Counted from the stretch's first letter, positions 33,018 through 47,799 are shown. The stretch is 64,000 nucleotides of DNA from Streptomyces bungoensis (GCF_001514215.1 NZ_KQ948875.1:1-64000), one strand, 5' to 3'. Made by a program: numbers and translations. The notes: generated by a model not told the origin, from the letters alone.

Positions 33018-33941
33018 ATGACGAACGACACGCGTGGGGCGGACGGCGCGAGAGGCCGGCGGCGGGCCGCCGTACTGGGGGCGGCGCTCGGGGGCTGCGC
33101 CCTCGTCGCCGCCTCCACGTCACCCGCCGCCGCGGGGCCCGCCGGACACGGCCACGGCCTCTCCTACGTCTCCCTCGGGGACTCCTACACCTCGGGCCCG
33201 GTGATCCCCACGCAGGTGGACGCCAACTGCGCCCGCTCCGACCAGAACTACCCCTCGCTGCTGGCGGCACGGCTGGGAGCCACCGCGTTCAAGGACGTCA
33301 GCTGCTCCGGGGCGACGACGGACGAGATGTGGAAGGAGCAGGGCACCAACGGGCCCCAACTCGACGCGCTGGGACGGAACACCGACCTGGTGACGGTGCA
33401 GATCGGCGGCAACGACGTGGGCTTCGGCCCGATCATCTCCACCTGCGCCCGGCTCGCCGCCCAGGACCCGGCCGGCAACCCCTGCGAGCGCTCCTACGTG
33501 GCCTCCGGGTACGACGAGCTGGCGCTCACCGTTCTGCGGACCGCGCCGAAGATCGACCGGGTGCTGCGCGCCGTGCACGCCCGTGCGCCCCACGCGCGCG
33601 TGCTCCTCGTCGGCTACCCGGACCTGCTGCCGGACGACGGCAGCGGCTGCGCCCCCTCGGTGCCGTTCGCCGCCAAGGACTTCCCCTACCTCCGGGACAC
33701 CGAGAAGCGGCTCAACCTGATGCTGCGTCTGGTCGCCGCCTGGAACCGGGCCGAGTACGTCGACACCTACGGCCCGACGGTCGGCCACGACATGTGCCAG
33801 GCGCCGGCGGACCGCTGGATCGAACCGCTGCGGCCGGCAGCCCCCGCCGCACCCGCCCACCCCAACGCCAAGGGTGAGGCCGCCATGGCGCAGGCCGTGC
33901 AGGACCGGCTGGAGGACGGGCGCGGGCACGACCGCGACTGA
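33018..33941 (+). CDS. Secreted SGNH/GDSL lipase-esterase
   Basis: A 307-aa exported hydrolase from ATG 33018. The signal peptide has an RGRRRAAVLGA n-region (possibly Tat-compatible) and ends near SPAAAGPAG (about residue 40). SGNH blocks: block I GDSYTSG with nucleophilic Ser, block II/III CSGATTDEM and IGGNDVGF (Gly and Asn of the oxyanion hole), block V HPNAKGE with catalytic His. Cys pairs resemble the three-disulfide S. coelicolor SCO1725-type lipase. The lid region lacks extra domains. Convergent with pgm. Confidence 0.9.
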   Translation: MTNDTRGADGARGRRRAAVLGAALGGCALVAASTSPAAAGPAGHGHGLSYVSLGDSYTSGPVIPTQVDANCARSDQNYPSLLAARLGATAFKDVSCSGATTDEMWKEQGTNGPQLDALGRNTDLVTVQIGGNDVGFGPIISTCARLAAQDPAGNPCERSYVASGYDELALTVLRTAPKIDRVLRAVHARAPHARVLLVGYPDLLPDDGSGCAPSVPFAAKDFPYLRDTEKRLNLMLRLVAAWNRAEYVDTYGPTVGHDMCQAPADRWIEPLRPAAPAAPAHPNAKGEAAMAQAVQDRLEDGRGHDRD

Positions 33942-33956
33942 GCCGCGCCCGGCGCG

Positions 33957-33989
33957 GGCGGCCTCCGCACGGACGTCACGGAGGCCGCC
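33957..33989. terminator. Bidirectional terminator between lipase and pgm
   Basis: Inverted repeat with 11-bp perfect arms (33957-33967 and 33979-33989) and an 11-nt interior, centred between two converging stop codons 58 bp apart. Confidence 0.72.
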
Positions 33990-33999
33990 GCACGCTCCG

Positions 34000-35640
<1,641 letters not shown>

Positions 35641-35794
35641 GAGTCCGCTCCTCCGCTTCGTCGGATCGCTCACCGCCCATCCTTCCCGGTCAAAGCCCTG
35701 GCACGCGAGTGGGCCCCGCCCTGTGATCCAGTGCTCGCGATCTCGGTGCCGTCCCGCCGTCCGTGCGGGACGCCTTCACGGACAGGCCCTCACC

Positions 35795-36120
35795 GTGCCC
35801 GGATCCACCGTCAGGGCCCCTTGGCCCCTCGCGCGTTCCGCCCGGACCGCAGTCGTCGCGGCGGCCGTCGCCGACGTGGCGCGGGTGTGGGACCTCCGCG
35901 CTCGCGGCGGCTCCCTCCGCCTGTCGCAGATCTACGTCCACGTGGTCGCGGGACCGGGGGCACGACCCCGCCGCCGCTGATCGTGGCGGGAGAGGTCCTC
36001 GTACTTCTGGCCGCCGCCCCGGCCGTGATGGTGATCCAGCGCATCACCGCACGGCAGGCCGCCGCGCCGGGCCCCGGTGTCCCGGGGCCCGCGCCCGCCG
36101 CCCTGCCGCACGGCTCCTGA
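35795..36120 (+). pseudogene. Possible frameshifted small membrane-protein gene
   Basis: The 490 bp between pgm and the chitosanase gene have no intact gene. One frame from GTG 35795 encodes a plausible N-terminal part with a hydrophobic stretch and the phrase LRARGGSLRLSQIYVHVV, but stops at 35978-35980. A different frame then gives LIVAGEVLVLLAAAPAVM, a membrane helix, followed by a Pro/Ala-rich tail ending at 36120. A frameshift somewhere in the G/C runs near 35950-35978 would join them. It could be a decayed gene or a sequencing error; weak evidence. Confidence 0.35.
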
Positions 36121-36130
36121 CCTCCGCGGG

Positions 36131-36970
36131 TCAGCCGATGTGGTAGGGGTCGCCGTACACCTTCCAGTCCAGCGGGGTGTTCAGGTCGAGGTTGCCCTTG
36201 CGCAGGAAGACCCGCTGCTCGGTGTCGACCCGGCTGGTGTCGCTGTGGGCCTCCTCCTGCTTCATGGCCCACACCCGGGCGTCGAGGAAGGCGTTCAGGT
36301 ACGCCGTCTCGTCGCCGCCCTGCGCCGGCGGCCTGGCGCTGCGCAGGGCGCGCTTGCGGATGCTGGAGAAGCTGGTGGGGTCACCGCCGTCGCCGTGCAT
36401 GACGATCGCGTCGTAGTAGCAGAACTGGCCGAGGGCGTGCAGGCCGTCCGACCTGCCGCGGGAGACGGCGGGGTCGAAGTAGACGCGGTCGCGTTCGTCG
36501 TTCTGGCACTGCTGGAAGACGGTGTCCTGCGCGGCCTTGCGCCAGTCCTTGGGGAAGTTCGGGTCGAGGCCCTGGTGCGAGTCGGTGCCGTCGACGTCGC
36601 GCAGGGCGGGCAGGTACCTGGCGAGGACGTTGCCGGGCTTGCGGTCGGCGTAGAGCTGGACGAGGTCCAGCATGTCGCCGGTGCCGGAGCAGAAGCCGAT
36701 GATGCCGGCGGTGTAGCCGCGCCCGTCGCCGATGTCCTCGATGTACTTGTACTGGGCCTTCCAGTCGAGGGAGGAGTTCTCCGCACTGGAGACCAGTCGC
36801 ATGGCGATCTCCTTCTTCGCCGGGTCGTCGAGGCCCGGTGCGGCCGCCGACGCGGCGGCGGGGCGCTGAACGCCGAGCAGGGCGCCGGAGGCGACGGCGC
36901 CGAGCACGGCGACGACGGTCCGGCGGGAGGGGCGGGCGGAGGCTGTCGTCTCACTGTCCGGGTGCACCAC
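36131..36970 (-). CDS. GH46 chitosanase
   Basis: Secreted endo-acting chitosanase, 279 aa, from GTG 36970 with GGAG five bases upstream. A Tat-type signal (SRRTVVAVLGAV, hydrophobic core, AAASAAAP cleavage region) covers about 45 residues. The GH46 catalytic acid lies in VSSAENSS and the base in DIGDGRGYTAG; GFCSGTGDMLDLV and the C-terminal NTPLDWKVYGDPYHIG are family landmarks. Cleaves deacetylated chitin. In Streptomyces sp. N174 the homologous gene is repressed by a ROK regulator, CsnR, through a palindrome; a similar site lies upstream here (37022-37036). Confidence 0.95.
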   Translation of the reverse strand: MVHPDSETTASARPSRRTVVAVLGAVASGALLGVQRPAAASAAAPGLDDPAKKEIAMRLVSSAENSSLDWKAQYKYIEDIGDGRGYTAGIIGFCSGTGDMLDLVQLYADRKPGNVLARYLPALRDVDGTDSHQGLDPNFPKDWRKAAQDTVFQQCQNDERDRVYFDPAVSRGRSDGLHALGQFCYYDAIVMHGDGGDPTSFSSIRKRALRSARPPAQGGDETAYLNAFLDARVWAMKQEEAHSDTSRVDTEQRVFLRKGNLDLNTPLDWKVYGDPYHIG

Positions 36971-37021
36971 AGGGACTCCAAAGAGGGGTGGGGGGTGGTG
37001 AGTTGAGCCGTACTGCACTGG

Positions 37022-37036
37022 TAGTAAAGTTTCCTA
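37022..37036. promoter_or_regulatory. Near-palindromic operator candidate upstream of chitosanase (CsnR-like)
   Basis: TAGTAAAGTTTCCTA, a 15-nt palindrome with a single mismatch (G expected at the fourth position), 52 bp upstream of the chitosanase start and within the divergent region shared with the aldo/keto reductase. It resembles the CsnR box reported upstream of Streptomyces chitosanase genes as I recall it. Repression of chitosanase through this site is inference. Confidence 0.6.
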
Positions 37037-37225
37037 TCAGAGCCACGGGAGGGCGGGCACCCGCCCCGCGCGAAGTTCGTAGGATCCGACAGTGCCCGAT
37101 TCAGAAACCGGGCAGCTCAATCCCATAGGAGGCATCGGTTGGACTTACGGATCATGCGGGCGCAGGGTGGACGAGCCGCCGCACACCGGCGGTTCCCCCC
37201 TACGGCACCACCCGGAGACGACCCG

Positions 37226-38269
37226 ATGACCCATGTCGCGGACCCCGCCCGCTACGACGGCACCATGCGCTACCGGCGCACCGGCCGGTCCGGACTGGAC
37301 CTCCCGGTCCTGTCCCTCGGCTACTGGCACAACTTCGGCGACGACCGCCCCTTCGAGACCCAGCGCGAGATCGCGCTGCGCGCCTTCGACCTCGGGATCA
37401 CCCACCACGACCTGGCCAACAACTACGGCCCGCCGTACGGCGCCGCGGAGCAGAACTTCGGGCGGCTGCTGCGGCGGGACCTGGCGCCGTACCGGGACGA
37501 GCTGATCGTCTCCACCAAGGCGGGGTGGGACATGTGGCCGGGGCCGTACGGGCAGGGCGGCGGCTCCCGCAAGTACCTGCTGGCCTCGCTGGACCAGTCG
37601 CTGCGCCGCACGGGCCTGGACTACGTGGACATCTTCTACTCGCACCGGCTGGACGCGAGCACGCCCCTGGAGGAGACGATGGGCGCCCTCGACACCGCCG
37701 TCCGCCAGGGCAAGGCCCTCTACGTGGGCATCTCCTCGTACGACGCCGAGCGCACCCGGCAGGCGGCCGCGATCCTGCGCGAGCTGGGCACCCCGCTGCT
37801 GATCCACCAGCCGTCGTACAGCATGCTCAACCGCTGGATCGAGACCGACGGCCTGCTGGACACGGCCGAGGAGGAGGGCTTCGGCGTCATCGGGTTCACG
37901 GCGCTCGCGCAGGGGCTGCTCACCGGCCGCTACCTCCAGGGCGTGCCGGAGGACTCCCGGGCCGCGCGGGGCACGTCGTTCGACCCGGCCTGGCTGACCG
38001 AGGAGATGCGCGGGCGGCTGCGCTCGCTGAACGACATCGCGGCCCGGCGCGGGCAGACCCTGGCCCAGATGGCACTGGCCTGGGCCCTGCGCGACGAGCG
38101 GGTCACCTCCCTGGTGATCGGCGCCTCCCGCACCGAGCAGCTGGAGCAGAACGTGGCCGCGCTGGAGAACCTCGACTTCAGCGCCGGGGAGCTGGCCGAG
38201 ATCGACAGCCACGCCACCGAGGGCGGCGTGGACCTGTGGCGGGAGGCCAGGCTGGGGAACCTGGAGTGA
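37226..38269 (+). CDS. Aldo/keto reductase (L-glyceraldehyde-3-phosphate reductase type)
   Basis: A 347-aa NADPH-dependent AKR, start ATG 37226 with GGAG upstream. Tetrad residues are visible: Asp in HHDLANNYGP, Tyr in the NNYG context, Lys in VSTKAGWDMWPGPYG, and His in YSHRLD. The GSRKYLL insert and overall layout match the YghZ/MgrA group that reduces L-glyceraldehyde 3-phosphate and methylglyoxal. NADPH-binding VIGASRTEQLEQNV lies near the C-terminus. Divergent from the chitosanase gene. Role: detoxification of reactive aldehydes (established for the group). Confidence 0.93.
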   Translation: MTHVADPARYDGTMRYRRTGRSGLDLPVLSLGYWHNFGDDRPFETQREIALRAFDLGITHHDLANNYGPPYGAAEQNFGRLLRRDLAPYRDELIVSTKAGWDMWPGPYGQGGGSRKYLLASLDQSLRRTGLDYVDIFYSHRLDASTPLEETMGALDTAVRQGKALYVGISSYDAERTRQAAAILRELGTPLLIHQPSYSMLNRWIETDGLLDTAEEEGFGVIGFTALAQGLLTGRYLQGVPEDSRAARGTSFDPAWLTEEMRGRLRSLNDIAARRGQTLAQMALAWALRDERVTSLVIGASRTEQLEQNVAALENLDFSAGELAEIDSHATEGGVDLWREARLGNLE

Positions 38270-38384
38270 TTCCTGGCACTCGGTGACATACGCCATGGAC
38301 ATCTGGCATAAGTCGGACATAATGGAAGCAGTTCGGACCGCGACCCCTGATCTCGCACCCTGGTCTCAAGGAGCCGCTCCCCGT

Positions 38385-38552
38385 ATGGTGTACGGAGCCC
38401 CCCGCACACCCTGCCCGCCCCCTCACCCCGATCTCGGCCTGGCCCGCGGCTGCGAGCACTGTCTCGGCTGGGGCACCGTCGTCACCCGCGACGGGGGACA
38501 CGAACTCTGCTACACCTGCCAGCGCGACCCGGGCGAGGGCGACGGCGCATAG
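38385..38552 (+). CDS. Small zinc-ribbon-like protein (55 aa)
   Basis: Starts most likely at ATG 38385 (AAGGAG about 12 bases upstream), although the same frame is open to 38283. The product has a Pro-rich start (CPPPHPDLGLARG) and two Cys pairs, CEHC and CYTC, about 20 residues apart, which could form a rubredoxin/zinc-ribbon knuckle. Reminiscent of DnaJ-type zinc sequence. Function unknown. The upstream A/T-rich stretch 38288-38330 has an imperfect inverted repeat (CATACGCCA with TGGCATAAG, seven of nine pairs) that may be promoter or operator sequence. Confidence 0.6.
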   Translation: MVYGAPRTPCPPPHPDLGLARGCEHCLGWGTVVTRDGGHELCYTCQRDPGEGDGA

Positions 38553-38588
38553 ACCGCCCGCCGGGCACCGCGGCGTACGGTGGGGGGT

Positions 38589-39212
38589 ATGGCAGCTCCT
38601 CCGCTTCCGGGCCCGCTGGCCCATCTGGCACCGCTGCTCGGTGACTACGGCTACTGGGCCGTGGGAGCCGTGGTGCTGGTGGAGGACTTCGGGGTACCGG
38701 CGCCCGGCGAGACCATCCTGATCGCCGCCGGCGTCTACGCCGGGGCGGGGCGGCTGAACATCGCCGCCGTGGCGGGCATCGCCTTCCTCGCGGCAGTGCT
38801 CGGGGACAACATCGGCTACCTCATCGGCCGCAGCGGCGGGCGGGCGTCCGTGCACCGCTGGGGCCGGTACGTCCTCCTCACGCCGAAGCGGCTCCACGCG
38901 GCCGAGGAGTTCTTCCGGCGGCACGGCGGCAAGGTGGTCACGGCGGCCCGCTTCGTCGAGGGGCTGCGCCAGGCCAACGGGATCATCGCGGGCACCGCCG
39001 AGATGCCCTGGCGCCGCTTCCTGGTCTTCAACGCGCTCGGCGCGGCCCTGTGGGTCGGCCTGTGGGCGTCCCTCGCCTACCTCGCGGGGAGTCACATCAC
39101 CGCGGTCTACGACGAGATCAGACGCTACCAGCTCGCCGCCCTCGTCGGCTTCGGTGTGATCGTCGCCGCCCTGGTGACACGCCACCTCGTCCGGCGGCGG
39201 CGCGAACGCTGA
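38589..39212 (+). CDS. DedA family membrane protein
   Basis: A 207-aa DedA/SNARE-associated protein from ATG 38589. Family landmarks: VVLVEDFGVPAPGETILI (E..G.P.PGE version), LGDNIGYLIGRSGG, HGGKVVTAARFVEGLRQANGIIAGTAEMPWRRF (the R...G.R...P.G.A block), and a basic C-terminus RHLVRRRRER. Probably a phospholipid flippase-like or membrane homeostasis protein. It differs clearly from the first DedA gene at 5316. Convergent with the marR gene, 14 bp apart, no hairpin between them. Confidence 0.9.
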   Translation: MAAPPLPGPLAHLAPLLGDYGYWAVGAVVLVEDFGVPAPGETILIAAGVYAGAGRLNIAAVAGIAFLAAVLGDNIGYLIGRSGGRASVHRWGRYVLLTPKRLHAAEEFFRRHGGKVVTAARFVEGLRQANGIIAGTAEMPWRRFLVFNALGAALWVGLWASLAYLAGSHITAVYDEIRRYQLAALVGFGVIVAALVTRHLVRRRRER

Positions 39213-39226
39213 GCTCGGGGGCCCGG

Positions 39227-39640
39227 TCAGGCGCCCGGGGTGAAGTCGTCGAGCGCGTGGGCGAGCCGTCCGACGGACTCGGAGCGGCGCTCCGCCAGGA
39301 CCGTCCGGCCCGCCTCGGTGATCGACACGATGGAGCGCCGGCCGTCGGTCGCGTCGGGGGCGCGGCCGACCAGTCCGCGCTGTACGAGTCCGGCCAGCGT
39401 GGTGGCCATCGCCTGGGGCCTGACCCGCTCCAGCTCGGCCAGCGCGCCGGGCGAGTCCGGTCCCGCCGCGGCCAGCCGGGCCAGGACCGAGACGCCGGAG
39501 AGCGTCAGATCTCCGACAGCGTGCGCCTGGCGCAGGCGGCGGACGATCCGGCCCATGGCCAGCCGCAGCGCGGCGGCGAGGGCCGCCGTGTCCTGGTGCT
39601 CCGCGTTCTGCCCCGCGCTCTCCGCGCTCTCCCCGTCCAT
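39227..39640 (-). CDS. MarR family transcriptional regulator
   Basis: A 137-aa winged-helix regulator from ATG 39640. The recognition-helix region is LAELERVRPQAMATTLAGLVQRGLV, the wing is RAPDATDGRRSIVSITEAG, and helical dimerisation segments sit at both ends, as in MarR. No Cys sensor is evident, so a small-molecule ligand is likely. The target could be the adjoining csbD or DedA genes or itself. Upstream on the minus strand TTGATT and TAAACC are spaced 16 bases apart and could form a promoter. Confidence 0.88.
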   Translation of the reverse strand: MDGESAESAGQNAEHQDTAALAAALRLAMGRIVRRLRQAHAVGDLTLSGVSVLARLAAAGPDSPGALAELERVRPQAMATTLAGLVQRGLVGRAPDATDGRRSIVSITEAGRTVLAERRSESVGRLAHALDDFTPGA

Positions 39641-39811
39641 GGTTACTGACCACAGGTTTATCAGTCTGGACTGTTCAATCAAGGGGCGGTGATTTGCCGG
39701 GCCCGCTCCGAACGGAATCGGGCCCCGGCCTCGGGACGGGTTTGGGTCGCGGCAGAGGGGCAAACCGACAAGGGACCGCACACCGAACAGACGTGGGGAT
39801 GTGACGACCCG

Positions 39812-39985
39812 ATGGCTGGCAAGGAAAAGGCGAAGGCCAAGGCAGAGCAGGCCAAGGGCAAGGCCAAGGAGGCCGCCGGCCGCGCGGTGGGCAACGAGCG
39901 CATGGAGGCCGAAGGCCGCATGGAGGGCGCGCGCGGCGACGCCCGGCAGGCCAAGGAGAAGGCCAAGGACACCTTCAAGCACTGA
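39812..39985 (+). CDS. CsbD family stress protein
   Basis: A 57-aa Lys/Ala/Glu-rich helical protein (KEKAKAKAEQAKGKAKEAAGRAVGNERMEAEGR pattern) typical of CsbD, a general-stress protein family controlled by alternative sigma factors (sigma-B regulon in Bacillus). It starts at ATG 39812, 171 bp from the divergent marR start. It is followed by a very strong hairpin. Function unproven; likely cytosolic and osmotic/starvation-linked. Confidence 0.85.
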   Translation: MAGKEKAKAKAEQAKGKAKEAAGRAVGNERMEAEGRMEGARGDARQAKEKAKDTFKH

Positions 39986-40000
39986 GTCGGACACCGCTCG

Positions 40001-40046
40001 GGGCAGGCCCGGGAGATCCGCCGGAGCGGATCTCCCGGGCCTGCCC
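40001..40046 (+). terminator. Long-stem terminator after csbD
   Basis: Perfect 21-bp inverted repeat (40001-40021 with 40026-40046) and a four-base loop CGGA, 16 bases past the csbD stop. One of the strongest hairpins in the window; no U-tract. Confidence 0.88.
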
Positions 40047-40230
40047 GCAGTACGTCCGGGCGGCGTGCCCGTGCCGGGCCGGGGCACTCACCTGGGGCGG
40101 GTGCGCAACCGGAGGACTACCCGCGATCGTCCCCTTGACCGGCGGTCCAGTGGGTAGCCGGGAGAGGGACGGCACCGGTTCCCTGGTCACAGGAAGGGCC
40201 CCAGATCCCGGAGGAAAAGGGCAACGAGGT

Positions 40231-40671
40231 ATGGACATCCCCCTCAGGACGCACACGATGATGCGGACCCGGCCCACGCCCCAGCGCTACAGCCGCACCT
40301 GGGACGCCGGCTCGTCCTGCATCGCCGATGCGAGAGACGCCGTCCAGGCCCTGCTGTCGCGGGCCCGGCCCGCCCCGCACCGGCGGGCGGTCCAGGATGC
40401 CCAGCTCGTCGTCAGTGAACTCGTCACCAACGCCGTCCGGCACGCTCCCGGCCCCTGCGGGCTCCGGCTGGAGCTGTCGCCCGACTCCACGGCGCTGCAC
40501 GTCTCCGTCACGGACACCTCTCCCGAGCGGCCCCGGCAGCGCCCACCCGACCCGTGCCGGGTGGGCGGCCACGGGCTGCATCTGGTGAGCCTGCTCACCG
40601 GCGGGTTCGAGGTCACCCCGCTGGCGCACGGCAAGCGCGTCACCGCCACCGTCGCCCTCACCGGCGCGTGA
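40231..40671 (+). CDS. RsbW-like ATP-binding (anti-sigma factor type) protein
   Basis: A 146-aa single-domain HATPase_c_3 protein. N-box VSELVTNAVRHA lies at about residues 70-81 and the G-box region near GGHGLHLVSLL. Such proteins are serine kinases/anti-sigma factors or their degenerate partners in Streptomyces. A PP2C phosphatase gene follows convergently and a PP2C is the usual opposing activity, so partner switching is a fair inference. ATG 40231 follows GAGG closely, with GGAGG further upstream. Confidence 0.85.
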   Translation: MDIPLRTHTMMRTRPTPQRYSRTWDAGSSCIADARDAVQALLSRARPAPHRRAVQDAQLVVSELVTNAVRHAPGPCGLRLELSPDSTALHVSVTDTSPERPRQRPPDPCRVGGHGLHLVSLLTGGFEVTPLAHGKRVTATVALTGA

Positions 40672-40778
40672 CAGGTGTGAACCTGCGGGGGTGGCCGCTC
40701 AGCCGAGAGTCACCTCGGAGCGGCGGCGACGCCCGCCCCGTCCGACCCGCCCCGCCCGGCCCCGTCCGCCCGCCCGGC

Positions 40779-43481
40779 TCAGGTGAGCCGGATGCCCACG
40801 ATGCAGGTGTCGTCGTCGGTGTCCGACCTGCTGTAGGTGAGCAGCCGGTCCAGGTGCTGGTGCAGACTGCCGGGCGCCGAGCGGGCCGTGGACAGCAGGT
40901 GGGAGAGGGACTCCTCCACGGAGCGGTCACGGCGCTCGATCAGGCCGTCGGTGTACATCAGCAGGGTGTCCCCGGCCGCCAGCTGCACCTCGGTCTCCTC
41001 GTACACCGCCTCCGGCACGGCGCCCAGCAGCAGCCCCTTGAGCCTCGGCAGCGCGCTGGCCTCGGAGTCCCGGACGAGGACCGGCGGGAGATGCCCCGCC
41101 CGGGCCCAGCGCAGGGTGCGCCGCTCCCCGTCGTACAGCCCGCACACGGCGGTCGCGGTGACGGCGCCGGTCAGGTGGTGGGCGACGATGTTCAGCCAGG
41201 ACAGCAGCTGCGCCGGACCGGCGCCGGTCACCGCGAGGCCGCGCAGCGCGTTGCGCAGGACGACCATGCTGGTCGCCGCCTCGATGCCGTGTCCGGCGAC
41301 GTCCCCGACGCACAGCAGCACCAGTCCGGAGGGCAGCACGACGGCGTCGTACCAGTCGCCGCCCACCAGGTGCTCGGTCTCGGCGGGCCGGTAGCGCACC
41401 GCCACCTGGAGGTCCGGGATCTGCAGCGGCGTCTGCTCGGGGGGCATGATGGCGTGCTGGAGCTGCAGGGCCAGGCGGTTGCGCTCGTCGGCCTGCTGCT
41501 CGGTGTGGGCGAGCTGGTCGCGGGTGGCGGCGAGGGCGACCTCGGTCCAGTGCTGGGCGGAGATGTCCTGGTAGGCCCCGCGTACGACGAACGTCTGGCC
41601 GTCGGTGTCGAGGACGGGTTCGGCCACCACCCGCATGTGCCGGGTCACCCCGTCCGGCCGCATCAGCCGGAAGGCGGCGGACGCCGGGCGCCGGCGGTGC
41701 AGCAGCGTGCGCAGGAACCGGCCGATGGCGACGGCGTCGTCCGGATGGGCGTGGGCGGCCAGGTTCTCCAGCGGGACCGGGGTGCTGGTGGGCGGACGGC
41801 CGTAGAGGCCGAACAACTGGCTGTTCCAGGTGATCTCGCCGGTCAGCAGGTTCTCCTCGAAGCCGCCGATGCGGCCGAGGCGCTGGGCGTTCTGGAGCAG
41901 GCTGGCCAGGCGCGCGGTCTCGTCCTCGATGCGCCAGATCAGCAGCACGCTGGAGCCGTGCCGGCTGATGCTGATGTCGGCGACGGTCGTCAGCGGCACC
42001 TCGTCGACCAGGGCGGTGAGCCGCATGCGGTGGGCGCGGAACGGCTCGCCGGTGGCGTAGACGCGCTCGACCCGCTGGAACAGCTCGCTGGTTCCGGCGG
42101 CCATGGGGTAGGCCTCCAGCAGCAGGGCGCCGCTGACGACGGCCCGCGAGCGGCCCGCCGGGTCGAGGAAGCGGCTGTTGACGTGCTGGATGCGGAAGTC
42201 GGCCAGCCGGCCGGTGTCGTCGAGGTGCGGCACCAGCACCAGGGCCGGGTCGTGCAGCCCGTCGGCGAGGTCCATCAGCTCCACGGCGTCGGGCAGCACC
42301 CGGGGTTCGTGCCCGGTGCCGGCCGGCGGGGTGTGGGCCTCCAGGGTGTGGGCGCACAGCTCGGCGAGCGCCTCCACCTGGCGGACCACCTGCGGTGGCT
42401 GCGGGCCCTCGGGCTTGGGCCAGGCGATCTCCAGGACGCCGTGGATCCGGCCGCCGACACCGGCGGGTAGGGCGACCCGGGCGCCGTCGGCGAACTCCCG
42501 GCGGCCGATGGTGGGCAGCCCGGACTCGGCCAGGGAGGGCAGCCACTGCCCGTCGGGGTCGGTGAGGCCGCGCCGGGCCACCGTGGCCACGTCCGGCGGG
42601 ACGTAGCGCCAGCGGGCGGACTCGGCCGGCGTGAACCCTGCGCTGCCCGCGAGGGTCAGCGAGCCGTCGGAGCCCGCGGCCCAGATGGCCACGGCGCACG
42701 CCCCGAGGGGGCTCAGGGCGTGCTGGAGGAGGGAGTCGGCCACCGCCTGGGTGTCGTCGGCGGCGAGCACACCGCTCTCGGCGGCGCGCAGCCGCACGGC
42801 GGCGGACTCCTCGACCGGCTCCTGGCTCCGTGCGGTGGCGGCCAGGAAGGCGCCGGCCACCTCCGAGACGCGGTCCCGGGCGGCCTGGTTGATGACCTCG
42901 ACCGCGAACTCCAGCGGGGTCACCCGGGCCTGCTCGGCCAGCTCGCCGAGCTGCCGTGCGGCCTGCGCGGGGCCGCAGCCCAGGCGCTCCACCAGGATGC
43001 CCTTGGCCAGCTCGACCAGGGCCCGTCCCTCGGCCTCCGCCTGCGCCTCCCGTACCTCCTTGCGCAGCCGCTCGACGGTGGCGGCGAGCCGCCCCACGGG
43101 CGAGGTGGCCGGCACCTTGGGCAGGTCCACCCCACCCAGTTCCAGCTCCGCCAGCTCCAGCTCCAGCTCCCCCGGCTCCAGCTCTCCCCCAGGGGCCCCG
43201 GAGTACTCGGCGGGCAGGCCCGGCCCGGCCTCGGAGGGGCTCGGCCCGGACGCCGGTTCGGCGCCGGCCGGATCGGTGCCGGGGACGTCCGGACCGGCGG
43301 GAACGCCGGTCCCGGGCCGCTCGGCGGTCGCGGTGGCCCCGGCGGGCTCCACGACCCCGGCGGGCCCGGGCATGGCGGGCTCGTCGGGCGCCGCGGCGCC
43401 GGACGGCCCGGGCGGCCGGTTCGCGCCGGCCTGGTCAGGGTCCGGGACGGCGGGGTCTGAAGGCGGATCGTAGGCGTTCAC
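40779..43481 (-). CDS. ANTAR-GAF-PAS-PP2C phosphatase (SpoIIE/RsbU-like)
   Basis: A 900-aa multidomain phosphatase from GTG 43481. The first 120 residues are a Pro/Gly/Ala-rich low-complexity region. An ANTAR-like helical region follows (ALVELAKGILVERLGCGPAQAARQL, about 148-205), then a GAF domain (about 225-390), two PAS segments (about 400-640, including NSRFLDP and ITWNSQLFGLYGRP), and a PP2C domain (about 670-900) with VGGDWYDA, VGDVAGHGIEAA and YTDGLIERRD metal-binding Asp residues. Likely dephosphorylates an anti-anti-sigma factor. It starts 58 bp after the poly-HAMP kinase gene and is probably co-transcribed with it. Confidence 0.9.
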   Translation of the reverse strand: MNAYDPPSDPAVPDPDQAGANRPPGPSGAAAPDEPAMPGPAGVVEPAGATATAERPGTGVPAGPDVPGTDPAGAEPASGPSPSEAGPGLPAEYSGAPGGELEPGELELELAELELGGVDLPKVPATSPVGRLAATVERLRKEVREAQAEAEGRALVELAKGILVERLGCGPAQAARQLGELAEQARVTPLEFAVEVINQAARDRVSEVAGAFLAATARSQEPVEESAAVRLRAAESGVLAADDTQAVADSLLQHALSPLGACAVAIWAAGSDGSLTLAGSAGFTPAESARWRYVPPDVATVARRGLTDPDGQWLPSLAESGLPTIGRREFADGARVALPAGVGGRIHGVLEIAWPKPEGPQPPQVVRQVEALAELCAHTLEAHTPPAGTGHEPRVLPDAVELMDLADGLHDPALVLVPHLDDTGRLADFRIQHVNSRFLDPAGRSRAVVSGALLLEAYPMAAGTSELFQRVERVYATGEPFRAHRMRLTALVDEVPLTTVADISISRHGSSVLLIWRIEDETARLASLLQNAQRLGRIGGFEENLLTGEITWNSQLFGLYGRPPTSTPVPLENLAAHAHPDDAVAIGRFLRTLLHRRRPASAAFRLMRPDGVTRHMRVVAEPVLDTDGQTFVVRGAYQDISAQHWTEVALAATRDQLAHTEQQADERNRLALQLQHAIMPPEQTPLQIPDLQVAVRYRPAETEHLVGGDWYDAVVLPSGLVLLCVGDVAGHGIEAATSMVVLRNALRGLAVTGAGPAQLLSWLNIVAHHLTGAVTATAVCGLYDGERRTLRWARAGHLPPVLVRDSEASALPRLKGLLLGAVPEAVYEETEVQLAAGDTLLMYTDGLIERRDRSVEESLSHLLSTARSAPGSLHQHLDRLLTYSRSDTDDDTCIVGIRLT

Positions 43482-43539
43482 CGGGTACCTGTTCCTCGGC
43501 TGCGTCGGCCTGGGCTCGTTCCGGACTGCGGGCTCGTCC

Positions 43540-47799
<4,260 letters not shown>

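Noticed and set aside
33016..33929. Minus-strand frames opposite the lipase gene
   Set aside because: The SGNH motifs and signal peptide on the plus strand identify the true gene.
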